Positions 32,857-41,652 of a stretch of DNA of 60,201 nucleotides are shown one piece after another. Within the stretch, counting starts at the first letter, position 1. Each line of letters starts with the position of its first letter. The notes beneath the pieces were generated by a model. The model saw nothing but the letters and a program-made list of their open reading frames with translations. It searched no databases and was not told where the DNA came from. Position numbers and translations under genes: made by a program. The stretch is taken from NCBI GenBank assembly GCA_030262895.1, contig JAJSZW010000004.1, positions 1 through 60,201 of the forward strand. Direction: 5' to 3'. The DNA comes from Deltaproteobacteria bacterium. Lineage in GTDB: Bacteria > Desulfobacterota > Desulfobacteria > Desulfobacterales > ETH-SRB1.

Positions 32857-33073
32857 GATCTGTTCCCTCCTTCTATTAATTGTTGGTTAATTGTTGGTTT
32901 TGCTTTGGAAGAAATTAATTTATCAGGGCGAAACCCAACAAATCAATTCATGGGTTTCCATTTTCAGGCAAAAACGGCTTTAAAAGTTAAAATAACAGGT
33001 TATTAACTCGCCAACCTTACCATTTTCCTTACAGCTCAACAACTCAACAACTCAACAGCTTATCAGCTAATCC
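32857..33073. other. spacer between tssC and hcp with repeats
   Basis: No gene. Holds CGAAACCCAACA (32929-32940), the 3' half of the RAYT-flanking REP, with a degraded TTGTTGGTTTT nearby, and an octamer array at 33031-33070. Confidence 0.5.
33031..33070 (-). repeat. octamer repeat array, consensus GCTGWTRA
   Basis: Minus-strand units GCTGATAA, GCTGTTGA, GTTGTTGA, GTTGTTGA, directly after the tssC stop. Confidence 0.68.
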
Positions 33074-34570
33074 CTACCCCTTTGCAGGAGGAGGCAGTTC
33101 CGCTACCAACCTTAAGGACACGGTCAGTTCGTCCAGTTGGTAATGGGGCTTAAGAAAGGCCACTGCCCGATAAGCCCCGGTTTTACCAGGGATTTCGCTG
33201 ACATCAACCCTTGCTTCCCGCAAAGGGAACTTAGCCTTGGTTTCCTGCCCAGCATCATCATCCAAAAGAACATAGTTGCTAATCCACCGGTTTAAAAAAT
33301 CTTCGACATTCTTGCGGGTCATGAAACTACCGATCTTGTCTCGCATGATCGATTTCAGGTAATGAGCAAATCTCGAGACAGCAAGGATATACTGAAGTTG
33401 GGAAGAGAGCCTTGCATTGGCATTGGCAAAATCAGTGTCATATGCTTTAGGTTTATTGGTTGTCTGGGTGCTAAAAAAGGCCGCATAATCGGTTCCCTTG
33501 CAATGGACCAAAGGTATAAAACCAAGATCGGCAAACTCCTTTTCCCGCCTGTCTGTAATGGCTATTTCCGTGGGGCACTTGAGCGCCACGTCTCCCTCAT
33601 CTGTCTTGAATGTGTGGACAGGCAGACCTTCCACAAGGCCGCCGCCTTCCACCCCCCTGATGGCCGCGCACCAGTGGTATTTGGCAAATGCATCCGTCAA
33701 ACGTGTACCAAGCGCATATGCCGCATTACCCCAAAGATACTTGCTGTGGTCTGTACCATCCACATCCTCTTCGTAGTTAAAAGATTCAACTGGAATATTG
33801 GCCTGACCGTAAGGAAGACGCATAAGGACATGGGGAAGGGCCAGCGCCACATACCTGGCATCTTCCGAGTCACGGAATGACTTCCATTTGGCATATTCCA
33901 CAGTCTGGAAAACCTTTGCCATGTCACGAGGACCGCCAAGCTCAGTAAATCTGTCCCAATTAAATAGCTGTGGAGATGCAGCAGAGATAAACGGAGCATG
34001 GGCCGCTGCCGCCACCTGGGAAATTTTTTCGAGAAGGGCTATATCCTGAGGATGGTTACTGAACTCATAATCACCCATCAAAGCGCCATAGGATGCGCCG
34101 CCGAACATACCGAACTCTTCTTCATATATCTTTTTGAAAAGTGACGACTGGTCGAATTCGCTGGCTTTTTCCATGTCCTTGAGGAGGTCTTTCTTGGAGA
34201 CATTCATCACCCTGATTTTTAATCTTTCTCCTGTTTCACTCTGATGCACAAGATAGTGCAACCCCCTCCAAGACGCTTCAAGTTTTTGCAATTCAGGATT
34301 GTGCATGACTTCATTGAGCTGCATGGAAATCAGTTTATCGATTTGACTGATCCTGGTATTGATCATGGTCTCTGTGTCTTTTGAGACGACCATGGTCCCT
34401 TCCATGATCTGGCTGACAAACTCACCAATAACATCTTTGGCCCATTCTCTTTGACTCTCATCACGGGTCATACGGCCGTCTTCTATAATCCGGTCTAAAA
34501 TGTTCTTTTCTTCCTGAGTTTCTTCGGCCTGAGCAGACTCCGGTTGGACTTGTTTTTCATTTTCAGCCAT
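33074..34570 (-). CDS. tssC: T6SS sheath large subunit TssC (VipB)
   Basis: 498 aa. Seen: Leu-Gln-Lys-Leu-Glu-Ala-Ser-Trp-Arg-Gly-Leu-His-Tyr-Leu, Phe-Gly-Gly-Ala-Ser-Tyr-Gly-Ala-Leu-Met-Gly-Asp-Tyr-Glu-Phe, Leu-Pro-His-Val-Leu-Met-Arg-Leu-Pro-Tyr-Gly and the C-terminal Tyr-Ile-Leu-Ala-Val-Ser-Arg-Phe-Ala-His-Tyr-Leu-Lys. The full C-terminal sheath domain is present, unlike the fusion at 24085-25638. It polymerises with TssB into the contractile sheath. It is 15 bases downstream of tssB with a GGAGAAG ribosome site. Confidence 0.97.
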   Translation of the reverse strand: MAENEKQVQPESAQAEETQEEKNILDRIIEDGRMTRDESQREWAKDVIGEFVSQIMEGTMVVSKDTETMINTRISQIDKLISMQLNEVMHNPELQKLEASWRGLHYLVHQSETGERLKIRVMNVSKKDLLKDMEKASEFDQSSLFKKIYEEEFGMFGGASYGALMGDYEFSNHPQDIALLEKISQVAAAAHAPFISAASPQLFNWDRFTELGGPRDMAKVFQTVEYAKWKSFRDSEDARYVALALPHVLMRLPYGQANIPVESFNYEEDVDGTDHSKYLWGNAAYALGTRLTDAFAKYHWCAAIRGVEGGGLVEGLPVHTFKTDEGDVALKCPTEIAITDRREKEFADLGFIPLVHCKGTDYAAFFSTQTTNKPKAYDTDFANANARLSSQLQYILAVSRFAHYLKSIMRDKIGSFMTRKNVEDFLNRWISNYVLLDDDAGQETKAKFPLREARVDVSEIPGKTGAYRAVAFLKPHYQLDELTVSLRLVAELPPPAKG

Positions 34571-34585
34571 GGGACTTCTCCTCTA

Positions 34586-35116
34586 TTATTTATCTTTTTC
34601 TTTTGGTTCTTCCGGTTTTTCTACACCGACCTCATCCCCGAGTTTTTGTAAGGAGTCAGTGCTTGTAATGACATCTTGAAGCAGTTCATCCAGCCTGTCG
34701 TTGCCATCTAATTTGTTGAGCAAATTGGAAAGTTTCTGTCTTGCTTCCACCATTTTTCGCACTGGTGTTATCTGATCCGCAACACGTTCCGGATGAAAAT
34801 CGTCAATCGACTTGAAGCGGAGTTCAACCGCTATTTTTGTATCTTCTTCCGTCAGTTTGTTATCTACTTTGAATGCCAGCCTCGGTTTCATCCCCTCAAG
34901 CACATTGTTGAAATTATCACGGTCTATTTCAACAAATTTTCTATCTTTAAGCTTTGGAAGCGGTTCATCCGGCTTGCCGGATAAATCGCCCAATACCCCG
35001 ACAACAAACGGGATCTCCTTCATCTCAATAGCATCACCGATTTCCACATCATAGGTTATTTGTACTCTTGGCGATCTCACTCTGTCAAGTGTGTGTTGTA
35101 AACTCTCTTTAGCCAT
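34586..35116 (-). CDS. tssB: T6SS sheath small subunit TssB (VipA)
   Basis: 176 aa. Val-Gln-Ile-Thr-Tyr-Asp-Val-Glu-Ile-Gly-Asp-Ala near the start, Val-Val-Gly-Val-Leu-Gly-Asp-Leu-Ser-Gly, Phe-Val-Glu-Ile-Asp-Arg-Asp-Asn-Phe-Asn and Phe-Lys-Ser-Ile-Asp-Asp-Phe-His-Pro-Glu are the ImpB/VipA signature. The C-terminal part is helical and charged. AAAGGAGGAT precedes the start. It lies between tssA and tssC. Confidence 0.96.
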   Translation of the reverse strand: MAKESLQHTLDRVRSPRVQITYDVEIGDAIEMKEIPFVVGVLGDLSGKPDEPLPKLKDRKFVEIDRDNFNNVLEGMKPRLAFKVDNKLTEEDTKIAVELRFKSIDDFHPERVADQITPVRKMVEARQKLSNLLNKLDGNDRLDELLQDVITSTDSLQKLGDEVGVEKPEEPKEKDK

Positions 35117-35134
35117 GGTCTATCCTCCTTTTCG

Positions 35135-36454
35135 TTAACTTCTGTAACTCATCGCCTTTGTAACATCTGTGGTGCAGAGCCTCTGCAACAGCGCCCTTGC
35201 TCTGCCAATATCCTCATCTGTCGGTTCTCCTGTTGTCAGACACTTATAAAGGGTATCGAGCACATCCGCAATCCATACAGGGGATTCCCAGCGCTCCAGT
35301 TGCAACTCCTCAATTAATATGTTCAACTTTTCCGCAATCGGTCTGGCCAGATCCGGCCTCTCGGCCTTCAGGCAAAGCTTGGCCATGAGGAGCTGGTAGC
35401 GATTCTTTTCTCTCACGGACGGCGCACTGCAAGAAGCGCTAAAAAGCTGTCCCAGAGCCTTTTTGATCCCTGATGCCTTAAGTTTTGCAAGCGCGTCTTT
35501 CCACATGGCCTTTTCAAGAGACCCTGAATCTAAAATTCGGTCTTCCGGAAACGGCAAAACATCCTCGAACGAGGCGTTTTCCTCTTCTTCCACCTCATTG
35601 ACTTCTGTTGCCTCAGCCTCTTCTGTTGCCGGCTCAGGCTCCTCAATAGCATCAAGATCCTTCTTTTCCTTAAAGATTTTCATAATAACCCGTTCGCAAT
35701 CCTCGAGCGCCTCTCTCAATTCCGCAAGCCTGGGGGCCTCTGAGCCGAATTTTTCATCCACCGTGTCATCGAACCTCTTGAATTCTTCCAGGCATACGGT
35801 CAAGTCTTTCGCCAGGGACTCGTAATATGCTTTTGACGAACGAGCTACTGCTGCATCAAAATCCTCGGCAGTTATCTTGCCCTCGGCTATCGAGGCATTG
35901 CGAGCCTTCTTTTTATTTTCATCCACATCGCCGTATTGGTTTCGTATATCAGCCTCATAGCCCACCTGCCTCGATTCTTGCCATTGCAGCCACGAATACC
36001 CAGGCGTTGCATCCTTATCGGTCAATGGAACCTGCTTCACGGCAAGCCAGACTTTATCATTCATGAGTTCAATCGGGCCAATCCTGAAATCGAGGTCACC
36101 ATCCTCTATTACCGGATAAACATGTTCCCAGTAATCGCTCAAAAAGCCGGCAAGCAACTTAAGACCTATGGCAAGTCCGCTGAAACCTTCGGTATTAACT
36201 AATGCTTCAGTAAGCCACGCGGCTATCTGCAAGTCTTTGGACTTATTGATAAGCGCATCGACAGCGGTAGTAATTACCGCATCCCAGTCAGAGGTCTTGA
36301 TTTCACGTTGCCAATCCCCACGATCAAGAAGGTCATCGGCTCTCCGCGCCTCCTTAATCTGATCATAGGCGGGGCTGTAGCGAAGGTCCTCACCCGCCGG
36401 GTTATCGCCCGGAATTGGGGCCAATATGGCTTCTATATCGATCTCTTGTTTCAT
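35135..36454 (-). CDS. tssA: T6SS protein TssA
   Basis: 439 aa with an ImpA N-terminal domain: Pro-Ile-Pro-Gly-Asp-Asn-Pro-Ala-Gly-Glu-Asp-Leu-Arg-Tyr, Lys-Asp-Leu-Gln-Ile-Ala-Ala-Trp-Leu-Thr-Glu-Ala and Phe-Leu-Ser-Asp-Tyr-Trp-Glu-His-Val-Tyr-Pro. An acidic linker (Glu-Pro-Glu-Pro-Ala-Thr-Glu-Glu-Ala-Glu) separates a C-terminal helical VasJ-like domain (Glu-Lys-Asn-Arg-Tyr-Gln-Leu-Leu-Met-Ala-Lys-Leu-Cys). TssA proteins guide baseplate, tube and sheath assembly. The gene starts four bases after the tagJ stop. Confidence 0.92.
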   Translation of the reverse strand: MKQEIDIEAILAPIPGDNPAGEDLRYSPAYDQIKEARRADDLLDRGDWQREIKTSDWDAVITTAVDALINKSKDLQIAAWLTEALVNTEGFSGLAIGLKLLAGFLSDYWEHVYPVIEDGDLDFRIGPIELMNDKVWLAVKQVPLTDKDATPGYSWLQWQESRQVGYEADIRNQYGDVDENKKKARNASIAEGKITAEDFDAAVARSSKAYYESLAKDLTVCLEEFKRFDDTVDEKFGSEAPRLAELREALEDCERVIMKIFKEKKDLDAIEEPEPATEEAEATEVNEVEEEENASFEDVLPFPEDRILDSGSLEKAMWKDALAKLKASGIKKALGQLFSASCSAPSVREKNRYQLLMAKLCLKAERPDLARPIAEKLNILIEELQLERWESPVWIADVLDTLYKCLTTGEPTDEDIGRARALLQRLCTTDVTKAMSYRS

Positions 36455-36458
36455 AACT

Positions 36459-37256
36459 TCAGATATTTTGTAGGTTAAATAAAGCCTCCCGGATTTCCAG
36501 AATGCTTATGTCCTCTTCACCTGCCTGAAAGACATGTTGGCCGATGCCTTTTGTAAACTGTCCTCCAAGAGAGAACCAGTCAGTCATTCTGCCAAGCTTT
36601 ATCCTGTCATCCTCATGAAGAAATGAATTTGGATAGAGCACAGGAAGATAACAGTTCATAGTCAGTCCGTCCCATGTGGTTATCCGGGTTGTAATCCAGA
36701 GGAGATCAAAAAGCGTCTTGGGAGCCGAAACAACAAGTTCTCTAATTGCCTCAAAAGGTATCCATACATACCGCTCATGGACAATCGCTTCGAGGAAAAG
36801 GGACAGAAAAGTGTCTGTGTCCTTAAAACCGGTAAAGCTCTTTCCATTCACTGTCCCGGATATAACGGGGCGTTGCGCCTCTACTTGATCTAAAAGCAGC
36901 TTTGCCTCATCTATATTTTTTTCACCTATCTTTGTCTGGGCCGCGTAGTACATTTCAAGGTAGGATGGAGTTTCCGACAGGAATGAAGGGCGACGTTTCA
37001 GCTTGCAGACTTCCGTACGTTCTCTCTCCGCATGGATCAAGTTTTTGTACACCTGGACTGCGACATCGACAGCTACATCCTGGGTACCGATCGCGTCAAG
37101 ATGCCGCTCAGCCTTGTCCCACTCACCGTAAAAAGCGAGAACTTGAAACAGAAGTGTTCGCCTTCCGCTATCACCAGGTTTCGTCTTGACTTCCTCAGTG
37201 AGCTGCTTGCGGGCATCTGAAAGCCTGCCTGCTTTGATAAGATCTTTTGAGTCCAT
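36459..37256 (-). CDS. tagJ: TagJ/ImpE-family T6SS accessory protein
   Basis: 265 aa. N-terminal TPR-like region (Ala-Gly-Arg-Leu-Ser-Asp-Ala-Arg-Lys-Gln-Leu; Leu-Leu-Phe-Gln-Val-Leu-Ala-Phe-Tyr-Gly-Glu-Trp-Asp-Lys-Ala) and a C-terminal ImpE domain (Trp-Ile-Pro-Phe-Glu-Ala-Ile-Arg-Glu-Leu; Leu-Trp-Ile-Thr-Thr-Arg-Ile; Leu-Pro-Val-Leu-Tyr-Pro-Asn-Ser). TagJ binds TssB and may link ClpV to the sheath in systems that have it. It is the first gene of the tagJ-tssA-tssB-tssC block; a 161-base gap with a MITE and octamer repeats separates it from tagF upstream. Confidence 0.9.
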   Translation of the reverse strand: MDSKDLIKAGRLSDARKQLTEEVKTKPGDSGRRTLLFQVLAFYGEWDKAERHLDAIGTQDVAVDVAVQVYKNLIHAERERTEVCKLKRRPSFLSETPSYLEMYYAAQTKIGEKNIDEAKLLLDQVEAQRPVISGTVNGKSFTGFKDTDTFLSLFLEAIVHERYVWIPFEAIRELVVSAPKTLFDLLWITTRITTWDGLTMNCYLPVLYPNSFLHEDDRIKLGRMTDWFSLGGQFTKGIGQHVFQAGEEDISILEIREALFNLQNI

Positions 37257-37289
37257 GACGCATAAAACCTCTTACACTCAATATCTTTT

Positions 37290-37356
37290 GTAACTACTCA
37301 GGTGTTTAGACTGAAGGCTATAGGCTGAAGGAAACAGATGATTCCTGAGTAGTTAC
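37290..37356. repeat. MITE-like palindromic element, family A copy 2
   Basis: 67 bases with 13-base perfect terminal inverted repeats, GTAACTACTCAGG at 37290 and CCTGAGTAGTTAC at 37344-37356, and internal TTTAGACTGAAGGCTATAGG. Same family as 314-486 but lacking its middle. Confidence 0.78.
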
Positions 37357-37380
37357 TATCTTTCTATCATAATTATTTCA

Positions 37381-37420
37381 ATAGCTCAACAGCTTAATAG
37401 CTTACCAGCTCAACAGCTTA
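37381..37420 (-). repeat. octamer repeat array, consensus GCTGWTRA
   Basis: Minus-strand units GCTGTTGA, GCTGGTAA, GCTATTAA, GCTGTTGA, between the tagF stop and the family A element. Confidence 0.68.
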
Positions 37421-38179
37421 CTTATCCGACCATAACCGAACAAAATTAGCCGGCACTAAAGGTCTTTTAAAGACCGCTAAATAAACATCATCCGGAGTCC
37501 CGCCAAAAAAGACTGCATTCGGAATCTCCCGGATACGTGACTTCAAAAAGGAATGCCATAGACCTGCCAATCTAATCGGGTCATTGGACGATACACTGTC
37601 AAGCGGAACAAAAAATTCAGTCTTTTTTGTCAAGCTATCGACACTCTCTTTCATGCCTTTAAGATCTTGGTGAAATAATCTGTTATTGGAAGAATACTCA
37701 AATCGACTGCCTTTTTGATTTGTAAACTCCGACCAGTTGGGATAAGGCGGCTTTATGATTCGGACTCCATCTTCCATTTGTTTAAAATCCAGGAATCTTT
37801 TTGTGGTTAGATACTCTATATGACTCCAGGTCTCTTCAAAGGCAAGGGGTAAAAGATCCCAGTGATCTTCCCATTCTTGCAGAGGACCGGTTCCGATAAT
37901 CAGTAGCGGATATGATCGGCCAAGGCTGTCACTGCTGTCCCTTCCGACACCGCAAACAATGTTATCTTTCTCAGAGCCTCTGGCCCAAAAACGCCATGAA
38001 TAGAGATTTGAAGAATAGTTCCGTTTTGAACCTAACATATGATAACCTTTTTCAACCCAATCAGAAAACGCCTTTAATAGTGGAGCTTGAGAACCAACTC
38101 TGAAATAGTCTCTGGCCACTGGATGCTTACCCCACGCGGCCCAGTTCCAGGAGCGCTTCGATTTTACTAATCCCAGCAT
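37418..38179 (-). CDS. tagF: TagF-family T6SS regulator
   Basis: 253 aa. Trp-Gly-Lys-His-Pro-Val-Ala-Arg-Asp-Tyr-Phe-Arg-Val-Gly near the N-terminus is the TagF (DUF2094) pattern of Gly-Lys-x-Pro-x-x-x-Asp-Phe, with Gly-Arg-Ser-Tyr-Pro-Leu-Leu in the middle. TagF proteins repress T6SS assembly after translation, opposite or parallel to the kinase pathway, by sequestering Fha in some species. Its presence with kinase, phosphatase and FHA genes completes that regulatory set. It overlaps the 3' end of tssM by 13 bases. Confidence 0.88.
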   Translation of the reverse strand: MLGLVKSKRSWNWAAWGKHPVARDYFRVGSQAPLLKAFSDWVEKGYHMLGSKRNYSSNLYSWRFWARGSEKDNIVCGVGRDSSDSLGRSYPLLIIGTGPLQEWEDHWDLLPLAFEETWSHIEYLTTKRFLDFKQMEDGVRIIKPPYPNWSEFTNQKGSRFEYSSNNRLFHQDLKGMKESVDSLTKKTEFFVPLDSVSSNDPIRLAGLWHSFLKSRIREIPNAVFFGGTPDDVYLAVFKRPLVPANFVRLWSDK

Positions 38180-41100
38180 TGTACGATATTCCTTGGCGCT
38201 CTTCCAGGAGCGCTTGTGAGAAGTGTTATAATCGGCCGGTTACCATTAAACTGATAATTTGCCTTGATATATCTGATTCCCAAACGTTTGAGGGCCGCCT
38301 TATGCCTGGGGAATTCTTTAGGATAAAAAGTCCGCCGTCCATCGATAAAATCTTTTAAAAACTTAGCGAATGCTCGATAACCTGTATACTTTTTGGTCAA
38401 AACGAGGTTCCCTACCTCAATCTGAAAAATAACATCCCTACAGGTCTCGGGTGACCAGTTAAAAGTCTTTCTCACAGGATAGTTGAGATTAATCAGCTTT
38501 TGGGCTTTATCCGCGCACTGAAGCTCAAGACTGGTTGCATGGGGTCTTATTTGGGCTTCCTGATTGATATCAGTGGGCAGCCCTTTGATCGAAACGGTGT
38601 AATTGGCTTTCACAAGTCTTGAGGCTATATCTCCTTTTGTTAAGAACGAAAAAAAGGAGGAGTTGAAAGCTATCCTCCTGTCCAGAGCAGTTTTTGCATA
38701 ATAACCACCTTTTTGCGGACTTCTGCTGACGAATGGCGCGGCAGGCCCATTCACAAATTTTAAAGCATAACCATCTTGACCTAAAAGGATCCGGATTAAA
38801 GTCTTTTGATCAGACACTCCTTGAATTTCCACCAAAACTTCCTTTTCCCAAAGGTCCTGGAGATGGCAAGCAGTTTCCGAGCAAACAAAGTTCCATAAAT
38901 AATCGAGAGGGCCGATTACCAGGTTCCAGAAAATCTTGTCATCGCCGATCGACTTGCCGGACATAGAAGCACTGAGCTTGTCATAGGCCATGCGGGCCAC
39001 AAAAAAAGGAGACTTGCTGGTGACTGTATCTTCATTGAAGACTTGGGCGGCCATATTGTAAGCCACTGTTTTTGAAGCAGCCGCCGGCATAACCTCGGCC
39101 AGAGCGTTTTGATATTCTCGAAATGCCTTTGCAGCTAATAACTGAGACTCCAGGGTCTTTTTGCTCACGGCTTTGCCGATCTTTCCTTCTAATTTGGAAA
39201 TAATGGTTTTTCCTTTGTTTGCAGCCTTTGCCAGAGCCCCCTTGCTTCCGATTTCCAGCTTGGCCGCTTTGGCTTTAGTGGATTGAAACTCGTAGATACG
39301 CTCAATCCATGAAGGGACATCCTGGTCTATTACTAAAGGTTTCAGTTCAATCGCCATTCTGTTCAGAACGGCAAAATACGGACCTTGATCAATTGCTATC
39401 CTTGCCGCCGCCTGTTGCCTCTCTTTTCTCCCTTGAAGCCGTTCAGCGCCTTTTGGAAAAACAAGCCCAAAATTGTGCCAGGCTTGAAAATAAGCCTTCC
39501 TGTACCAGGTTTGAAATTCAAGTTTTTGACCTGCTATAATAAGAGGATCGACGAGAGCGGATTCCATTTCATTAAGAAACGAATCGATTTGCTCCTTCCC
39601 TTTAAGGGTAAAGACCGGAGGTACACTCGTTTGATGTGAAGTCGACAAACTGCCTCCCCAGAAATCTTCCAGGGTCACATGCGACAGAGATTCATCTGCG
39701 TTGACCCAGGTGACAAGCCACCCGAGATCGACACCCTTTAAAGTCAATATATGCTTTAACCATGCATGCAGATTATTCATTTCCTGGTTAAGGCTGCTCG
39801 AATCGGTTTGCCAGACCAGATTATAAAGATACTGGTTGGCAAATTGCTTCCTTATCTCAGGGATAATCTTTTGATCTGCCATTAAAACGATAGGTTCGTA
39901 AGAAGGCTGAGGCATGGATTTGAGTGTTTCAAGGCTTTCAGCTTGCAGACGGGCGTGCAAAAGATTGATGCGCCTTACGAGGTAAACTGCGTGTTGGCCG
40001 ATAACTTCGTTGGGAGTGAAATCAGAAAAGTTTACTATCCTCTCTCCTATCTGCCTGTCAAAAGAGACCAGAAAACCATCCTTAAGCTGTTTGCAATACT
40101 TTTCCTTGAGTCGAATCTCAACATCATTACTTTCATTCAACCCAAATCTGGGAATCCACCAGTTGCGATTATCCTCTTCCACCTTCAGAAGCGCCTCCCT
40201 AAAGCGATCCATGATCATCACATCCGTCAAGATTTCTCCCTGTAATATAAGAGGTTTTGAAAACTCATAAGAAATTCCTCTCATGGTTCTAAGATTCTTT
40301 ACAAAGGAAAAGCTCAACAGTCCACAAATGGCAACCGCAACAGCAACCCATGAAGCTATGCCAAGATTCCTGGTTAGCAGGCTCCATTCAAGTCTCCGCT
40401 GGGTAGGGGCAAACAGATTTCTGTCATTAGGTAGAGTTTGCTCAAAAAAATCATGTAGAAACAAGCCATTATTCGTTCCAGGCAAGACATCTCTCTCTTC
40501 AATAAGCCCGAGAGACTTTAAGAAATGTGAGTATGGGCTCCCTTCCTGTCGTCCGCTGCTAAAGAAAAGACCTCTTAAAAGTGGAGTCTCCTGGTAGGGA
40601 TTTTCCCAAAAAGCCCCTTTAATGAAAGAATCAAAGCCGGATTTCATTTTTTCAAACTCTTCAGGAAAAAGAAGGAGGCCCGGATCAGCGCCTATGGACC
40701 CGGCCTTATGGAAAAGGAGGAGCCTGAGATCTCTTAAGCGCCCCCCGATTGTATGTATGGCACGGTCGACAAAGGCAACTACATCTGTTGACAGGTCATG
40801 ATTCATGAGCCCCATGGCCTGTTCAAGGCTTTTATCCGGAAGATGATCACAAAATTGAGTCATACCTTGAATCAAGTCGCATTTGGTTACAAGAACGTAT
40901 ACCGGAAACTTTATACCTAAAACCCGCATCAATTCATCAATACGACGCCGGATGTTTCGACCATCTTCTTCAAGAGCTTCGGGGTCGGAGCCAAGTAACT
41001 TATCAGCCGCAATGGTAACAATGAGACCATTGAGAGATTCTCTTTTTCTGTATTTGACCAAAAGGTTGAGGAATTTTTGCCATTCCTCTTTATCACGGCC

Positions 41101-41652
41101 TTCATCGACAGGAATGGCATACCTGCCGGCTGTATCGATAATAATAGCCTGTTCAAAAAACCACCAGTCACAATTCTTTGTCCCGGAAATGCCCGAAGTT
41201 CGGCTGACATCCGCAAACGGTGAAGAAAGACCCGCGCTTTTAATTGCAGTGGTTTTTCCGGAACCACTTTCTCCGATCACCATATACCACGGAAGCACAT
41301 AAAGAGGGTTGCCATATTTTTTCAAGTGAGAAGACTTAAGAGACTCAATGGCCTCTTTCCAACTATCCTGAAGCTCTCTTAAACGCACACTCTCTTTATC
41401 GTCCACGGTTTTCAGATAGGAGTCATCCTGCTCAATGATCTGGTCAACAAAATGCTCTTCCCGACGTTTAAGCCATAGCTTTCTTAGAAAAAGCAAACAT
41501 AGCCCTAAGCCTAAAAGGCCCAGCAAAATGAAAAATCCTACCCACCAGGCCCAATCAAGGCTCAGTACGATCCCAAAAACCAGAAGGATAGTCAGTAGAA
41601 TTGCTGCTATAATAAAAAAGACTTTAAGAATTTTAAAAAGAATCTGCTTCAT
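38167..41652 (-). CDS. tssM: T6SS inner-membrane protein TssM (IcmF)
   Basis: 1161 aa. Two N-terminal membrane helices (about 9-30 and 36-56), cytoplasmic GTPase-like domain with intact Walker A (Gly-Glu-Ser-Gly-Ser-Gly-Lys-Thr-Thr near 125) and Ile-Ile-Asp-Thr-Ala-Gly-Arg-Tyr, third membrane helix (Trp-Val-Ala-Val-Ala-Val-Ala-Ile-Cys-Gly-Leu, about 430), then a long periplasmic region ending in a beta-rich part for TssJ binding. Full length. With TssL and TssJ it forms the membrane complex. It overlaps the tssL stop by four bases (ATGA). The intact P-loop suggests nucleotide use, not conserved in all TssM. Confidence 0.96.
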   Translation of the reverse strand: MKQILFKILKVFFIIAAILLTILLVFGIVLSLDWAWWVGFFILLGLLGLGLCLLFLRKLWLKRREEHFVDQIIEQDDSYLKTVDDKESVRLRELQDSWKEAIESLKSSHLKKYGNPLYVLPWYMVIGESGSGKTTAIKSAGLSSPFADVSRTSGISGTKNCDWWFFEQAIIIDTAGRYAIPVDEGRDKEEWQKFLNLLVKYRKRESLNGLIVTIAADKLLGSDPEALEEDGRNIRRRIDELMRVLGIKFPVYVLVTKCDLIQGMTQFCDHLPDKSLEQAMGLMNHDLSTDVVAFVDRAIHTIGGRLRDLRLLLFHKAGSIGADPGLLLFPEEFEKMKSGFDSFIKGAFWENPYQETPLLRGLFFSSGRQEGSPYSHFLKSLGLIEERDVLPGTNNGLFLHDFFEQTLPNDRNLFAPTQRRLEWSLLTRNLGIASWVAVAVAICGLLSFSFVKNLRTMRGISYEFSKPLILQGEILTDVMIMDRFREALLKVEEDNRNWWIPRFGLNESNDVEIRLKEKYCKQLKDGFLVSFDRQIGERIVNFSDFTPNEVIGQHAVYLVRRINLLHARLQAESLETLKSMPQPSYEPIVLMADQKIIPEIRKQFANQYLYNLVWQTDSSSLNQEMNNLHAWLKHILTLKGVDLGWLVTWVNADESLSHVTLEDFWGGSLSTSHQTSVPPVFTLKGKEQIDSFLNEMESALVDPLIIAGQKLEFQTWYRKAYFQAWHNFGLVFPKGAERLQGRKERQQAAARIAIDQGPYFAVLNRMAIELKPLVIDQDVPSWIERIYEFQSTKAKAAKLEIGSKGALAKAANKGKTIISKLEGKIGKAVSKKTLESQLLAAKAFREYQNALAEVMPAAASKTVAYNMAAQVFNEDTVTSKSPFFVARMAYDKLSASMSGKSIGDDKIFWNLVIGPLDYLWNFVCSETACHLQDLWEKEVLVEIQGVSDQKTLIRILLGQDGYALKFVNGPAAPFVSRSPQKGGYYAKTALDRRIAFNSSFFSFLTKGDIASRLVKANYTVSIKGLPTDINQEAQIRPHATSLELQCADKAQKLINLNYPVRKTFNWSPETCRDVIFQIEVGNLVLTKKYTGYRAFAKFLKDFIDGRRTFYPKEFPRHKAALKRLGIRYIKANYQFNGNRPIITLLTSAPGRAPRNIVQCWD

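Noticed and set aside
23634..37420. Octamer arrays as CRISPR repeats
   Set aside because: Units are contiguous without spacers and only 8 bases long.
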